This document shows positions 1 through 7,671 of a stretch of DNA of 15,760 nucleotides, in pieces (position 1 is the first letter of the stretch; each line of letters begins with the position of its first letter). Under the pieces are notes generated by a model. It made no database searches. It was not told the origin of the DNA and saw only the letters and a list, made by a program, of their open reading frames with translations. The DNA is taken from the NCBI GenBank assembly GCA_024691045.1, contig JAILOC010000167.1, positions 1 through 15,760 on the forward strand, read 5' to 3'. A program made the translations under genes and the position numbers. The stretch is from Lachnospiraceae bacterium (GTDB lineage: Bacteria; Bacillota_A; Clostridia; Lachnospirales; Lachnospiraceae).

Positions 1-30
1 AAACTCCCGGCCGTAAGGCCGGGAGTTTTC
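1..30 (-). terminator. Probable intrinsic terminator after the lipoprotein gene
   Basis: A perfect 12-bp inverted repeat (positions 1-12 against 17-28) with a GTAA loop lies 14 nt past the lipoprotein stop codon. The stem is very GC-rich in its upper part (CTCCCGGCC) and ends in AAA/TTT pairs. Read on the minus strand, only the first three T residues fall inside the window, so the rest of the U-tract cannot be seen. The plus-strand side also ends in TTTT, so it could stop a convergent transcript as well. Confidence 0.8.
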
Positions 31-42
31 ATTACCATCGTA

Positions 43-1644
43 TCAAGGCTCCCAAATGAAGTTCGGGATTTCAGTGTCCGGGATTTCAGCGCCCACGATA
101 GCTTCAAGTCCGGGGAAAGGATCATCCATGATATCCACATACCAGCTGTCATAGTTTTGGGGGAACATATCTTCTATTATGGTATCCCAGTAAATACACA
201 TGTAAGGAAGATCATACTCGTCTACATAGTAGAATTCGCTGAAATCCGATCCCCAAGGGCGAAGGAAGAACCTAAGGTCATATTGCCAGTTGCCGTCTTC
301 ATCATAAATACTGGTTCTCATGGAGATGTAATCCTCAAGAAGATATGCGTCTGATTCGGGATCGATGGTGACGTCAAAATATCCAATGTCCCAATTGAGG
401 ATCTCACCATAGTCGGAAATGAGCCATCCGGATACTGTAGAATCCTCATGATGAGTAAAATACAGATCTACTACGGGTTCATAATCGGTGCACGTGGTAT
501 CCATCACCTGCATAAGGACTTCATCGCCGTCACAATCAAATGTAGCAAGGCAATCATATTTGTTTCCGATATACTCTTCGTAATCGCTGCTCGTATTACT
601 TACGATCCAGAATCCGTACCAGCCTCTTTCCCAATAATCTTCCCAGTCTCCGGAAGAGCCGAGTCCGATATCGGTTATGAGATAATCATCAATATCGACG
701 CTCTCTACCAGCTCCATAAAATCATCGGAGGCTGCTTCTTCAACAGTGGATCCCGTGGTATAGATACGTACGGCTACCATCCGGTCTCCCAAATGACTTT
801 CATAGACCCAGTCAAGAGGAATAATAAAATCAGCAGTGATATCGCCGAAATAATCCTCATAGGTAAAGAGGACCGCATCCTTGCCATCAACGGATAAATC
901 TGTCCTCTCATAATCATAAGTCATGAGTTCATTTTCAAGATCATCAAGAGCATTCCAATCATAAACGGAAGTAATATAAACCTTCTGGTTTCCGTCCATG
1001 GAAACAAGATCTCCAAACTCGGATGAAGGGTCTGCTTCACGGTATGCACCGGTGTATTCAACGGTATATAGTCCGTTTCCGTAAGTGAAGGTTCCTCCCT
1101 TGCTCGAAGCTCTGTCAACGGCTACGGTCTCAGCCCCGCTTTCAACCTCAAGAGAAGCAAGAACCGCGAGGGGAATGTCATCGGTATACTTATAGCCGGT
1201 TCCGATTGCGATCACGGTTGATTTGCCGATCTTGGCATATACAGCGAAATCCTTCTTGTAGGAAGCTCCGTTCCACTTGATTCCGTCAAGGCTGAAGGAG
1301 ATCTCTTTGTAAGAGTCATTCTCTTCGATAAGTGCCTTCACATAATCCTTGGCATCGCTCTTTTCAACCACCCGTAAAACGATGCTGGCATCGTCATCGT
1401 CGGAAAGGGTTACAACGCTCTCGCTGGAGCCTTCTTCTGCTTCCATTCCCTTGGGAACGAGAAGTGTGAAAGCGCCTACGGTCTTTTCCTTTCCCTTTAC
1501 TTCGGGAACCTCAAGAGCATCCTCATCGGCTTCGACTACGGGAGTTTCCTCTTCCTTGCCGCAGCCTACGATGGCAGTAATGCCCATCATAAGGCATAAA
1601 ATGACGGCAAGTCCCTTTTTACGAAACGTCATTTTTTTACTCAT
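43..1644 (-). CDS. Acidic lipoprotein of unknown function
   Basis: I do not recognise a named family. The 533-residue product has a type II signal peptide: basic n-region (KK, RKK), hydrophobic stretch at about 11-24, and lipobox IVGC with the lipidated cysteine at 28. It should therefore be anchored on the outer face of the membrane. Three parts can be seen: an alpha/beta segment at about 55-170, a second similar segment at about 190-318 (GLYTVEY..., ending in VESVDI), and a Trp/Tyr-rich beta segment at about 337-505 with GWYGFWIVSN and RFFLRPWGSDF. The last resembles domains I associate with uncharacterised Lachnospiraceae surface proteins, which is unverified. The protein is strongly acidic. 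The start has a good AAAGGAGA site 5 nt upstream. It lies 26 nt after the DUF5711-like gene with no promoter between them, so it is probably the last gene of the pfkA unit. Confidence 0.85.
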   Translation of the reverse strand: MSKKMTFRKKGLAVILCLMMGITAIVGCGKEEETPVVEADEDALEVPEVKGKEKTVGAFTLLVPKGMEAEEGSSESVVTLSDDDDASIVLRVVEKSDAKDYVKALIEENDSYKEISFSLDGIKWNGASYKKDFAVYAKIGKSTVIAIGTGYKYTDDIPLAVLASLEVESGAETVAVDRASSKGGTFTYGNGLYTVEYTGAYREADPSSEFGDLVSMDGNQKVYITSVYDWNALDDLENELMTYDYERTDLSVDGKDAVLFTYEDYFGDITADFIIPLDWVYESHLGDRMVAVRIYTTGSTVEEAASDDFMELVESVDIDDYLITDIGLGSSGDWEDYWERGWYGFWIVSNTSSDYEEYIGNKYDCLATFDCDGDEVLMQVMDTTCTDYEPVVDLYFTHHEDSTVSGWLISDYGEILNWDIGYFDVTIDPESDAYLLEDYISMRTSIYDEDGNWQYDLRFFLRPWGSDFSEFYYVDEYDLPYMCIYWDTIIEDMFPQNYDSWYVDIMDDPFPGLEAIVGAEIPDTEIPNFIWEP

Positions 1645-1670
1645 AATATCTCCTTTACACTTTTGACTTT

Positions 1671-2861
1671 TCAGTTCAGCCTGATGGTATCTACGGAAGA
1701 GGATGTTGAAACTACGTATCTGTAAGCATTATCCGTGGAAACAAGCAGTCTTACGGGATTTCTGAAGGAATCGTCAAATTTGACCTTACCATGGTAGGTA
1801 TAGATTAGACAGCATGATTCATTATATATGACGAAATCGGACTCCTCAAACAGCACATCGGTATATTCGAAATTTACGGGATACTTACCGACAAGAGAAT
1901 CGGAACCATCATAGACATCCATTCTGTATTTGGTCTCAGGATCGTCGGACCTGAACACAAGACCGAGATATCCTCCGCCGGCAAATACCGACTTCACCTC
2001 ATCCGTGAAGAGGTGTTCACCTATGGATTCAGGCTGATCTGAACCTTTATAGATCATAAATCTCTCATCGCCTACGGCATAAGCAGTGGAATCATCCAGG
2101 AATCCGACTTCGGGAACCACAAGATCGGTATAGTCATAACTGCTTACAAGGAAATCAGTGTAATTATCTCCGACCTCGGTCAGGTTATAGAAAGCGATCG
2201 TGGATTTTACAGTGCCCGCATCAACGTAGATAAAGCTTACGCACAGAAGATTTCCCTCAGGCGAAAGTGCAAGATCTACCGGATAACCGCTTCCGGACAT
2301 ATGCATCTGTCCGCTGTAGAGAAGATCACCCGTGGGTGAATAAGTGTTTATGAGAACGGCATCGTTTGAATTAAGTACTGCGGTAACTCTTCCGGTCTTC
2401 GCAACCGCAATATCCCTGATCGGAAGATTTGTCTTGAAGCTTCCGAGCTTTTCAGTCTCGTTAAGTATATAGATATCTCTTCCGTTATATGATGCGATCG
2501 CAACGGTACCTTCGCATATCGAGATCCTCAGATCCTGGATCTCATAGCCCTGGTCCCATACGGTCTTACCGCTTCCGTCTATGCAGTGGGCACCGTCGTG
2601 ACTGAAGGAAAGAATGCTTTTCCCGAGTCTTAAATTCTTCTGCGATTCCGATGCATTTCGGTCACCTGAAGCTATGACCTCATATCCGGTATAAACATGG
2701 GACTGGAATCTGGCATAAATGATCAGAAGTATCACAAGTATCAGAACGATGAAGATGAACGTCCTGTACAGATTCATAGCCCTGTGCTTCTTCAGTTTGT
2801 CTCTGTAATCTTCGGGCTCGGAGTCATTCCTTCCGCCCCTGATCATACGTAGCTTTGCCAT
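1671..2861 (-). CDS. DUF5711-like single-pass membrane protein
   Basis: This 396-residue protein has a basic, cytoplasmic N-terminus (residues 1-32, rich in Lys and Arg), one transmembrane helix at about 33-50 (FIFIVLILVILLIIYA), and a long extracytoplasmic region. That region is built of short beta-strand units with turns such as SPTGD and SPEGN, for example YPVDLALSPEGNLLCVSF, which suggests a beta-propeller-like fold. The pattern matches what I know as DUF5711, a family of unknown function in Lachnospiraceae; this is recall rather than a search result. A GAGGAG site precedes the ATG by 6 nt. It follows galM by 22 nt and precedes a lipoprotein gene by 26 nt, so the two envelope proteins may work together, but no activity can be assigned. 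Confidence 0.8.
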   Translation of the reverse strand: MAKLRMIRGGRNDSEPEDYRDKLKKHRAMNLYRTFIFIVLILVILLIIYARFQSHVYTGYEVIASGDRNASESQKNLRLGKSILSFSHDGAHCIDGSGKTVWDQGYEIQDLRISICEGTVAIASYNGRDIYILNETEKLGSFKTNLPIRDIAVAKTGRVTAVLNSNDAVLINTYSPTGDLLYSGQMHMSGSGYPVDLALSPEGNLLCVSFIYVDAGTVKSTIAFYNLTEVGDNYTDFLVSSYDYTDLVVPEVGFLDDSTAYAVGDERFMIYKGSDQPESIGEHLFTDEVKSVFAGGGYLGLVFRSDDPETKYRMDVYDGSDSLVGKYPVNFEYTDVLFEESDFVIYNESCCLIYTYHGKVKFDDSFRNPVRLLVSTDNAYRYVVSTSSSVDTIRLN

Positions 2862-2883
2862 TTATCTCCTCGAAATGCCGGCT

Positions 2884-3933
2884 TCAGTTCTTGAATGCGT
2901 AAACAGTGACCGAATCAAGTTTTCTGTCAGGACCGAAAACGGGACTCTGGAAATTGGAATGGTGTATTGCATCGGGATAAAACTGTGTCTCAAGGCAGAG
3001 ACCATATCTCTTGCCAAAAACGGCTCCTTCTTTTCCAATCTGGCCTTCCTTGATAAAGTTTCCGGCATAGAACTGTACGCCGGGAAGATCCGAGTAAACC
3101 TCCATGATCCTTGAAGACTTTGCAGCCCATACGGTCGCAACCTTACGAAGCGTTCCGTCATATCCCCTTACACAGAAGTTATGATCATAGCCGCCGGCAA
3201 ATTCAAGCTGCTCATAATCATCATCAATGTGATCGCCGATCCTTACCTTGGAGGTAAGATCCATGGGGGTTCCCTTTACGGATGCGATATCTCCCGAGGG
3301 AATGGATTCGTCATCGGTTGGCGTGAATTCATCCGCCTCAATCTGAATACTCTCATCAACAATGCTTCCCGCCCCAAATCCGTCAAGATTAAAGTAGGAG
3401 TGGTTGGTGGGATTGAGAATCGTGTTCTCATCGGATGAGCCGACATAGTGGAGCTTAAGTTCATTGTCATCGGTCACGGTGTATGTAACTGAAAGCTTCT
3501 TATTTCCGGGGAATCCGAGAGTCGCAGGATCCTCGATGGTAAATGTGACACTGCTGTCGGAATCAACATCGGCATCCCATACTCTCTTATGATATCCGTT
3601 ATCAATATGTGAATGGAGATTATTTCTGTCGTTATCGTTGATATCGAGTTCATAGTGAACACCGTCGATCTCATATTCCGCATTGCCGATACGGTTTGCG
3701 TTGGGGCCTATGGTTGCTCCGAAGAAGCTGGGGTTTCCGTAATAATCTTCTGCCTTATCAAAGCCGAGAACCACATCCTCTGCTTTCCCCTCAGCATCGG
3801 GAACCATGAGCTTTACAAGTATCGCACCAAGATTGGTAACGGAAGCGGTCAGGCCTCCTTTGCCGCTGATAGTGTAAAGCTTTATCTCCCTGCCGTCACG
3901 GCTGCATCCGAAACTTTCAGTATTTACTGACAT
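2884..3933 (-). CDS. galM: Aldose 1-epimerase (mutarotase)
   Basis: The enzyme interconverts the alpha and beta anomers of galactose and glucose, feeding the Leloir pathway in the cytoplasm. The 349 residues match the usual family length. Visible landmarks are the NRIGNAEYEIDG segment (80-91) with the substrate Asn/Arg, LHS with His107, the NPTNHSYFNL block (174-183) with the catalytic acid His178, GGYDHNF (248-254) with the substrate-binding Asp250, and LETQFYPDAIHH (314-325) with the catalytic base Glu315. All expected active-site residues are present and there is no signal peptide. An AAGGAG site sits 7 nt before the ATG. The gene is 62 nt after recR, with no convincing promoter or terminator between them, and no other Leloir gene (galK, galT, galE) is in the window. 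Its place at the end of the replication cluster therefore looks like operon extension rather than a galactose operon. Confidence 0.95.
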   Translation of the reverse strand: MSVNTESFGCSRDGREIKLYTISGKGGLTASVTNLGAILVKLMVPDAEGKAEDVVLGFDKAEDYYGNPSFFGATIGPNANRIGNAEYEIDGVHYELDINDNDRNNLHSHIDNGYHKRVWDADVDSDSSVTFTIEDPATLGFPGNKKLSVTYTVTDDNELKLHYVGSSDENTILNPTNHSYFNLDGFGAGSIVDESIQIEADEFTPTDDESIPSGDIASVKGTPMDLTSKVRIGDHIDDDYEQLEFAGGYDHNFCVRGYDGTLRKVATVWAAKSSRIMEVYSDLPGVQFYAGNFIKEGQIGKEGAVFGKRYGLCLETQFYPDAIHHSNFQSPVFGPDRKLDSVTVYAFKN

Positions 3934-3995
3934 AATCTTTCTCCTTAGATTTACTGTTAATGTATGAACCGGGCCGTAACCCCGTGCATTTCATC

Positions 3996-4601
3996 CTAGA
4001 TCTCCGTACGTCCGTCAAGTGCTCTTGTGAGAGTGATCTCATCGATGTATTCAAGATCTCCTCCGACGGGAACACCGCTTGCGATCCTTGTCACCCTTAC
4101 TCCGAGTGGTTTGATCAGCTTGCTTATATACATCGCCGTCGTCTCTCCCTCGATGCTGGAATTTGTCGCAAGTATAACTTCACTGATACCCGCATCGTCC
4201 TTGGAACATCTGTCAACAAGTTCCTTGATCCTGATATCGGAGGGGCCGACTCCGAGCATGGGAGCTATCGCACCCTGAAGCACATGGTACACTCCCGAGT
4301 ACTTTCCGGTCTTTTCATATGCCGCCATATCCCTGGTATCTTCCACTACCATGATCAGTGAATGGTCCCTTGACGCATTCGCGCATACCGGACAAGTATC
4401 GCTGTCGGTCAGGGTAAAGCATTCCTTACAGTACTTGACCCTGCTGCGTGCCTCCATCATGGTATCCGCAAGACGCTTAACCTTCTCGGGCGGCATGTTT
4501 ATCATATGAAAAGCCAGTCTCTGGGCAGATTTATCCCCTATGCCGGGAAGGGCTGCCAGCTCGGAAACAAGCCTGTTAACATATCCGCTGTAAAGTTCCA
4601 T
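3996..4601 (-). CDS. recR: Recombination mediator protein RecR
   Basis: RecR works with RecO (and RecF) to load RecA onto SSB-coated single-stranded DNA during gap and break repair. The 201-residue product has the full family layout: an N-terminal helix-hairpin-helix (LAALPGIGDKSAQRLAFH, about 15-32), a four-cysteine zinc finger (Cys58, Cys61, Cys70, Cys73), and a Toprim domain from about 81 (MVVEDTRDM, then ATNSSIEGETTAMYI), ending in the typical GVPVGGDLEYIDEITLTRAL block. Nothing is truncated. Its ATG follows the ybaB stop directly (TAAATG, no spacer), and only a weak AGGA lies upstream inside ybaB, so translation is probably coupled to ybaB. Joint occurrence with dnaX and ybaB is conserved across many bacteria. 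Confidence 0.97.
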   Translation of the reverse strand: MELYSGYVNRLVSELAALPGIGDKSAQRLAFHMINMPPEKVKRLADTMMEARSRVKYCKECFTLTDSDTCPVCANASRDHSLIMVVEDTRDMAAYEKTGKYSGVYHVLQGAIAPMLGVGPSDIRIKELVDRCSKDDAGISEVILATNSSIEGETTAMYISKLIKPLGVRVTRIASGVPVGGDLEYIDEITLTRALDGRTEI

Positions 4602-4943
4602 TTAGAATAATCCTGCGGGCATTCCGCTGAGTCCGCCCATGATCTGGTCTCCGGCTGCATCTGCTTTATCCATTGCATCCTTTATTGCTGCAAGAATGGA
4701 ATCCTGGAGAGTCTCAACATCATCGGGATCTACGATATCCTTATCAAGCTTGATATCAAGAACATCCCTTGCACCGTTTATCTTGACCGTAACAGCTCCG
4801 CCGCCGGCAGTTCCTTCGAATTCCGTGGTCTCAAGTTCCTTCCTGCCTTCTTCCATCTGACGCTGCATGCGCTGTGCCTGCTTCATCAGGTTGGCCATAT
4901 TGCCGGGCATTGCTCCTCCGGGATATCCGCCGTGTTTTGCCAT
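4602..4943 (-). CDS. ybaB: Nucleoid-associated protein, YbaB/EbfC family
   Basis: This is a small DNA-binding protein (113 residues) of the YbaB/EbfC family, which forms dimers that bind DNA and influence nucleoid structure; the exact role in this organism is unknown. It begins with a Gly/Met-rich tail (GGYPGGAMPGNM), then the characteristic NLMKQAQRMQRQMEE helix (about 18-32), the beta-sheet core with GGGAVTVKINGARDVLDIKLD (about 47-67), and a C-terminal helix followed by GGLSGMPAGLF. Length and layout are normal. A strong GGAGG site (4952-4956) lies inside the last codons of dnaX, 8 nt before the ATG, and the dnaX stop abuts the start (TAAATG). The dnaX-ybaB-recR order is the conserved one. 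Confidence 0.95.
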   Translation of the reverse strand: MAKHGGYPGGAMPGNMANLMKQAQRMQRQMEEGRKELETTEFEGTAGGGAVTVKINGARDVLDIKLDKDIVDPDDVETLQDSILAAIKDAMDKADAAGDQIMGGLSGMPAGLF

Positions 4944-6539
4944 TTAAATTTCCTCCGTGTTTTCTTCTGTATCTATCGGTACATTCATAGTACCGGGTTT
5001 TACGATATTTCTCAGGTCATAAAGGCCGCTTTCAAACATCTCATCGCTCTCCGAATTCTTTACGACAAAGTCCACCGCTGAACCCGTATAGTTTTCGAAG
5101 ATCTCTTCAAGCTCCCTGTGCTGCGGCTCATTATTCATAAGCCTTGCAGCCAGATCATTTGCCGGGAAATACAGCACAAGCTTTCCATCATCCGAAAGAA
5201 CAGGCTTGCAGTTCTTGATTGTGCTCATATCATTTCCACAGTCGGATATGACCCTGGGCCAGTTCTCGATAAGCTTTCTGATATCTTCCGGCAGAGCCTT
5301 CGGTGCTTCGGGCATCCTGACATCGCTTCTGATGACCGTTTCACCATCCGTCTTTGGCCCTGGGCCGGGAGAAACAAAGCTTCCTTCCTCGATCCTCTTT
5401 TCCAGAGCGGCAACCCTGTCAGTTAATGACTCAGGATCCTTGATCGCCATTCTGGGTTCACAGCATCTTATGAACGCTATCTCAACATGTACTCTTTTCT
5501 GGGAAGCGTATCTTATCTGGGAGATGAGTTCCGAGAAAACCCTTATATATCTGATGACGCTGTCCAGTTCCGACAATCCCGCATCTTCGCGTAGTCTGAC
5601 CATGTTTTCGGTCGAGATATCTATCATTGAAGCGGTATCTGCCGATGCCATCAGTAGCATGATATTTCTCAGATACCAGACAAAATCCGTTACGAACTGT
5701 GTAAGCTCCTTACCCTGGGAAGCCATCTCGTCGATAATTCCGACACATCCGAGGGTATCACGATTGATAATGCCGCGGAACAGTCTGCTGAATACTTCGG
5801 TGTCAACAGCTCCGAGCACTTCAAGAGTCTTATCGTAGGACAGTTCTCCTTCGGACTGGAATGCGATCGCCTGATCCAGAAGTGAGAGTGCGTCTCTCAT
5901 TGAACCGTCCGCTTTTCTTGCGATATATCTCAGAGCTCTTTCATCGGCTGAGCGCCCCTCTGCATCCATAAGTTCCTGCATTCTGGAGCAGATCGTATCA
6001 ATGCCTATCCTCTTGAAATCATATCGCTGGCACCGGGAGAGTATGGTCGCGGGAAGCTTATGAACTTCCGTTGTCGCAAGAATGAAGATTGCCCACTCAG
6101 GCGGCTCCTCGAGAGTCTTAAGAAGCGCATTGAACGCAGACTCCGAGAGCATATGAACCTCGTCTATGATATAGACCTTGTATTTTCCGAGAGTTGGACG
6201 ATAATTGACTCCTTCGATTATCACTCTGACATTATCGACACCGGTATTGGAAGCGGCATCGATCTCGTAAACATTCATCGAGGACCCGTCCGCTATGGAT
6301 CTGCATGAATCGCATTCACCGCAGGGACCGTTCTCGGTCGGATGTTCGCAATTGACCGCACGTGCCACTATCTTGGCGATAGATGTCTTACCCGTTCCCC
6401 TTGTCCCGGTGAACAGATATGCATGTCCGACTCTTCCGTTTACCAATTGGTTTCGGAGAGTCGTTACTATATGATCCTGTCCCCTGACCTGTGAAAGATC
6501 TGTGGGGCGGAATTTTCTGTAGAGAGCTGTATAAGACAT
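4944..6539 (-). CDS. dnaX: DNA polymerase III subunit gamma/tau
   Basis: DnaX is the ATPase motor of the clamp loader, which opens and places the sliding clamp at primer ends and organises the replisome. Counting from the ATG chosen here, the AAA+ module shows Walker A GTRGTGKTS (45-53), a zinc-binding set of four cysteines (64, 73, 76, 79), Walker B IIDEVH (about 124-129), sensor 1 ATTEVHKLP, the SRC motif (168-170) and the sensor 2 region DGSMRDALSLLDQ. A clamp-loader collar and a shorter, less conserved C-terminal part follow, 531 residues in all. The reading frame is open from a TTG at 6545, but that codon touches the GGAG site. The ATG at 6539 has correct 7-nt spacing and gives the family's MSYTALYRKFRP start. 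It lies 2 nt after the pfkA stop. No A-rich slippery heptamer is visible, so a programmed frameshift to a short gamma form is unlikely. Confidence 0.96.
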   Translation of the reverse strand: MSYTALYRKFRPTDLSQVRGQDHIVTTLRNQLVNGRVGHAYLFTGTRGTGKTSIAKIVARAVNCEHPTENGPCGECDSCRSIADGSSMNVYEIDAASNTGVDNVRVIIEGVNYRPTLGKYKVYIIDEVHMLSESAFNALLKTLEEPPEWAIFILATTEVHKLPATILSRCQRYDFKRIGIDTICSRMQELMDAEGRSADERALRYIARKADGSMRDALSLLDQAIAFQSEGELSYDKTLEVLGAVDTEVFSRLFRGIINRDTLGCVGIIDEMASQGKELTQFVTDFVWYLRNIMLLMASADTASMIDISTENMVRLREDAGLSELDSVIRYIRVFSELISQIRYASQKRVHVEIAFIRCCEPRMAIKDPESLTDRVAALEKRIEEGSFVSPGPGPKTDGETVIRSDVRMPEAPKALPEDIRKLIENWPRVISDCGNDMSTIKNCKPVLSDDGKLVLYFPANDLAARLMNNEPQHRELEEIFENYTGSAVDFVVKNSESDEMFESGLYDLRNIVKPGTMNVPIDTEENTEEI

Positions 6540-6541
6540 TA

Positions 6542-7615
6542 TCAATCTCCGAAACAGATTCCGGTAAGCTTTGCTTCCTTGATGATGGTGGCATCGGGAT
6601 CGAGATACTTGAGCTTGCCCGCAACTTCATCGAGCGGAACCTTGACTATCTCCCTGTTCCTGTAGCCGACCATGAATCCGTACTCGTTATTAAGTATGAG
6701 TTCACCGGCTTCGGCTCCGAGTCTGGTTGCAAAGACTCTGTCATAAGGGCAGGGGCTTCCGCCGCGCTGTGTATGCCCGGGAACGGTGACTCTGACTTCG
6801 CGTCCGGTCTTCTCGAGTATCTGTGCAGCTATTTCATATGAGACCGAAGGATACTTGGAAGTTTCGTCAGCCTTCTTGCGGTCCTTCTTGGACATCTTAG
6901 CCTTCTTCTTGGAAATAGCTCCTTCCGCGACCGCGATGATGGTGAACTTGCTTCCGCTGCTTTCCCTTTCTTCGATCTTATCTACGATCTTGTCGATATC
7001 ATAGGGAATCTCGGGGATCAGGATGATGTCGGCACCGCCTGCCATTCCGGCATTGAGGGTAAGCCATCCGACCTTATGACCCATAACTTCCACTATGAAC
7101 ACCCTTCCGTGCGATGCAGCCGTAGTGTGGATACAGTCGATTGCCTGTGTTGCTATATCCACCGCGCTCTGGAAACCGAAGGTCATATCCGTTCCCCAGA
7201 GGTCATTGTCTATGGTCTTGGGAAGAGTTACGATATTAAGGCCTTCCTCGCTGAGAAGATTGGCCGTCTTGTGCGATCCGTTTCCTCCGAGAACAACGAG
7301 GCAGTCCAGCCTGAGCTTGAAATAGTTCTGCTTCATCGCATTGACCTTATCGAGTCCGTTCTCATCAGGTTCGGTTATTGTCTTAAAAGGAGTTCTGGAA
7401 GATCCCAGTATGGTTCCGCCCTTGGTGAGGATACCGGAGAAATCCTTGCCGGTCAGCATACGGAAATCACCGTAGATAAGCCCCTTGTATCCGTCTATGA
7501 AACCGTAGATCTCAACCGCCTGGCCGCTGTGGGTAAGAGTCTTGACAACACCTCTCATAGCCGCATTAAGTGCCTGGCAATCACCGCCGCTTGTAAGCAA
7601 TCCGATTCTCTTCAT
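6542..7615 (-). CDS. pfkA: 6-phosphofructokinase, probably group III type
   Basis: The enzyme phosphorylates fructose 6-phosphate to fructose 1,6-bisphosphate, the committed step of glycolysis. The 357 residues cover the whole family fold: SGGDCQALNAAMRG (9-22), GGNGS (110-114) at the phosphoryl-donor site, PKTIDND (132-138) with catalytic Asp136, EVMGHKVGW (176-184), and QRGGSP (283-288). Gly113 is the residue usual in ATP-dependent enzymes, while Lys133 is typical of the pyrophosphate-dependent and group III branch. Asn112 replaces the Mg-ATP Asp of the E. coli enzyme. I infer an ATP-using group III enzyme, but the donor should be treated as unproven. A lysine-rich insertion is at 236-249. 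The start has an excellent AAGGAGGG site 6 nt upstream. The gene is the first of its unit, with its own promoter, and ends 2 nt before dnaX. Confidence 0.95.
   Translation of the reverse strand: MKRIGLLTSGGDCQALNAAMRGVVKTLTHSGQAVEIYGFIDGYKGLIYGDFRMLTGKDFSGILTKGGTILGSSRTPFKTITEPDENGLDKVNAMKQNYFKLRLDCLVVLGGNGSHKTANLLSEEGLNIVTLPKTIDNDLWGTDMTFGFQSAVDIATQAIDCIHTTAASHGRVFIVEVMGHKVGWLTLNAGMAGGADIILIPEIPYDIDKIVDKIEERESSGSKFTIIAVAEGAISKKKAKMSKKDRKKADETSKYPSVSYEIAAQILEKTGREVRVTVPGHTQRGGSPCPYDRVFATRLGAEAGELILNNEYGFMVGYRNREIVKVPLDEVAGKLKYLDPDATIIKEAKLTGICFGD
6546..6550 (-). promoter_or_regulatory. Ribosome binding site deciding the dnaX start
   Basis: The sequence GGAGA lies within the last codons of pfkA (Phe-Gly-Asp-stop). 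It is 6 to 7 nt before the ATG at 6537-6539 but only about 1 nt before the in-frame TTG at 6543-6545. This spacing favours the ATG. Confidence 0.8.
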
Positions 7616-7621
7616 ATCCGG

Positions 7622-7629
7622 CCCTCCTT
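7622..7629 (-). promoter_or_regulatory. Ribosome binding site of pfkA
   Basis: AAGGAGGG is a near-perfect match to the anti-Shine-Dalgarno sequence, 6 nt before the ATG. It is the strongest such site in the window, fitting high expression of a glycolytic enzyme. Confidence 0.85.
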
Positions 7630-7671
7630 ATGAAAAATGTATGCTGATAAAAATACCCACACTACCCTAAA

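Noticed and set aside
3934..3995. Possible terminator in the recR-galM gap (CGGG...CCCG)
   Set aside because: The stem is only about 4 bp and is not followed by a T-run on the minus strand, so read-through from recR into galM is more likely.
4944..6539. Programmed frameshift in dnaX giving a short gamma subunit
   Set aside because: No A-AAA-AAG type heptamer or following hairpin was seen in the coding strand.
6543..6545. TTG as the dnaX start, overlapping pfkA by a few bases
   Set aside because: The GGAG site is about 2 nt away, too close to use. The ATG at 6539 gives correct spacing and the conserved N-terminus.
7616..7665. Riboswitch or structured leader before pfkA
   Set aside because: The leader is only about 50 nt, A/T-rich and lacks stable stems. 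The two GGGTA words are too short to support an operator claim.
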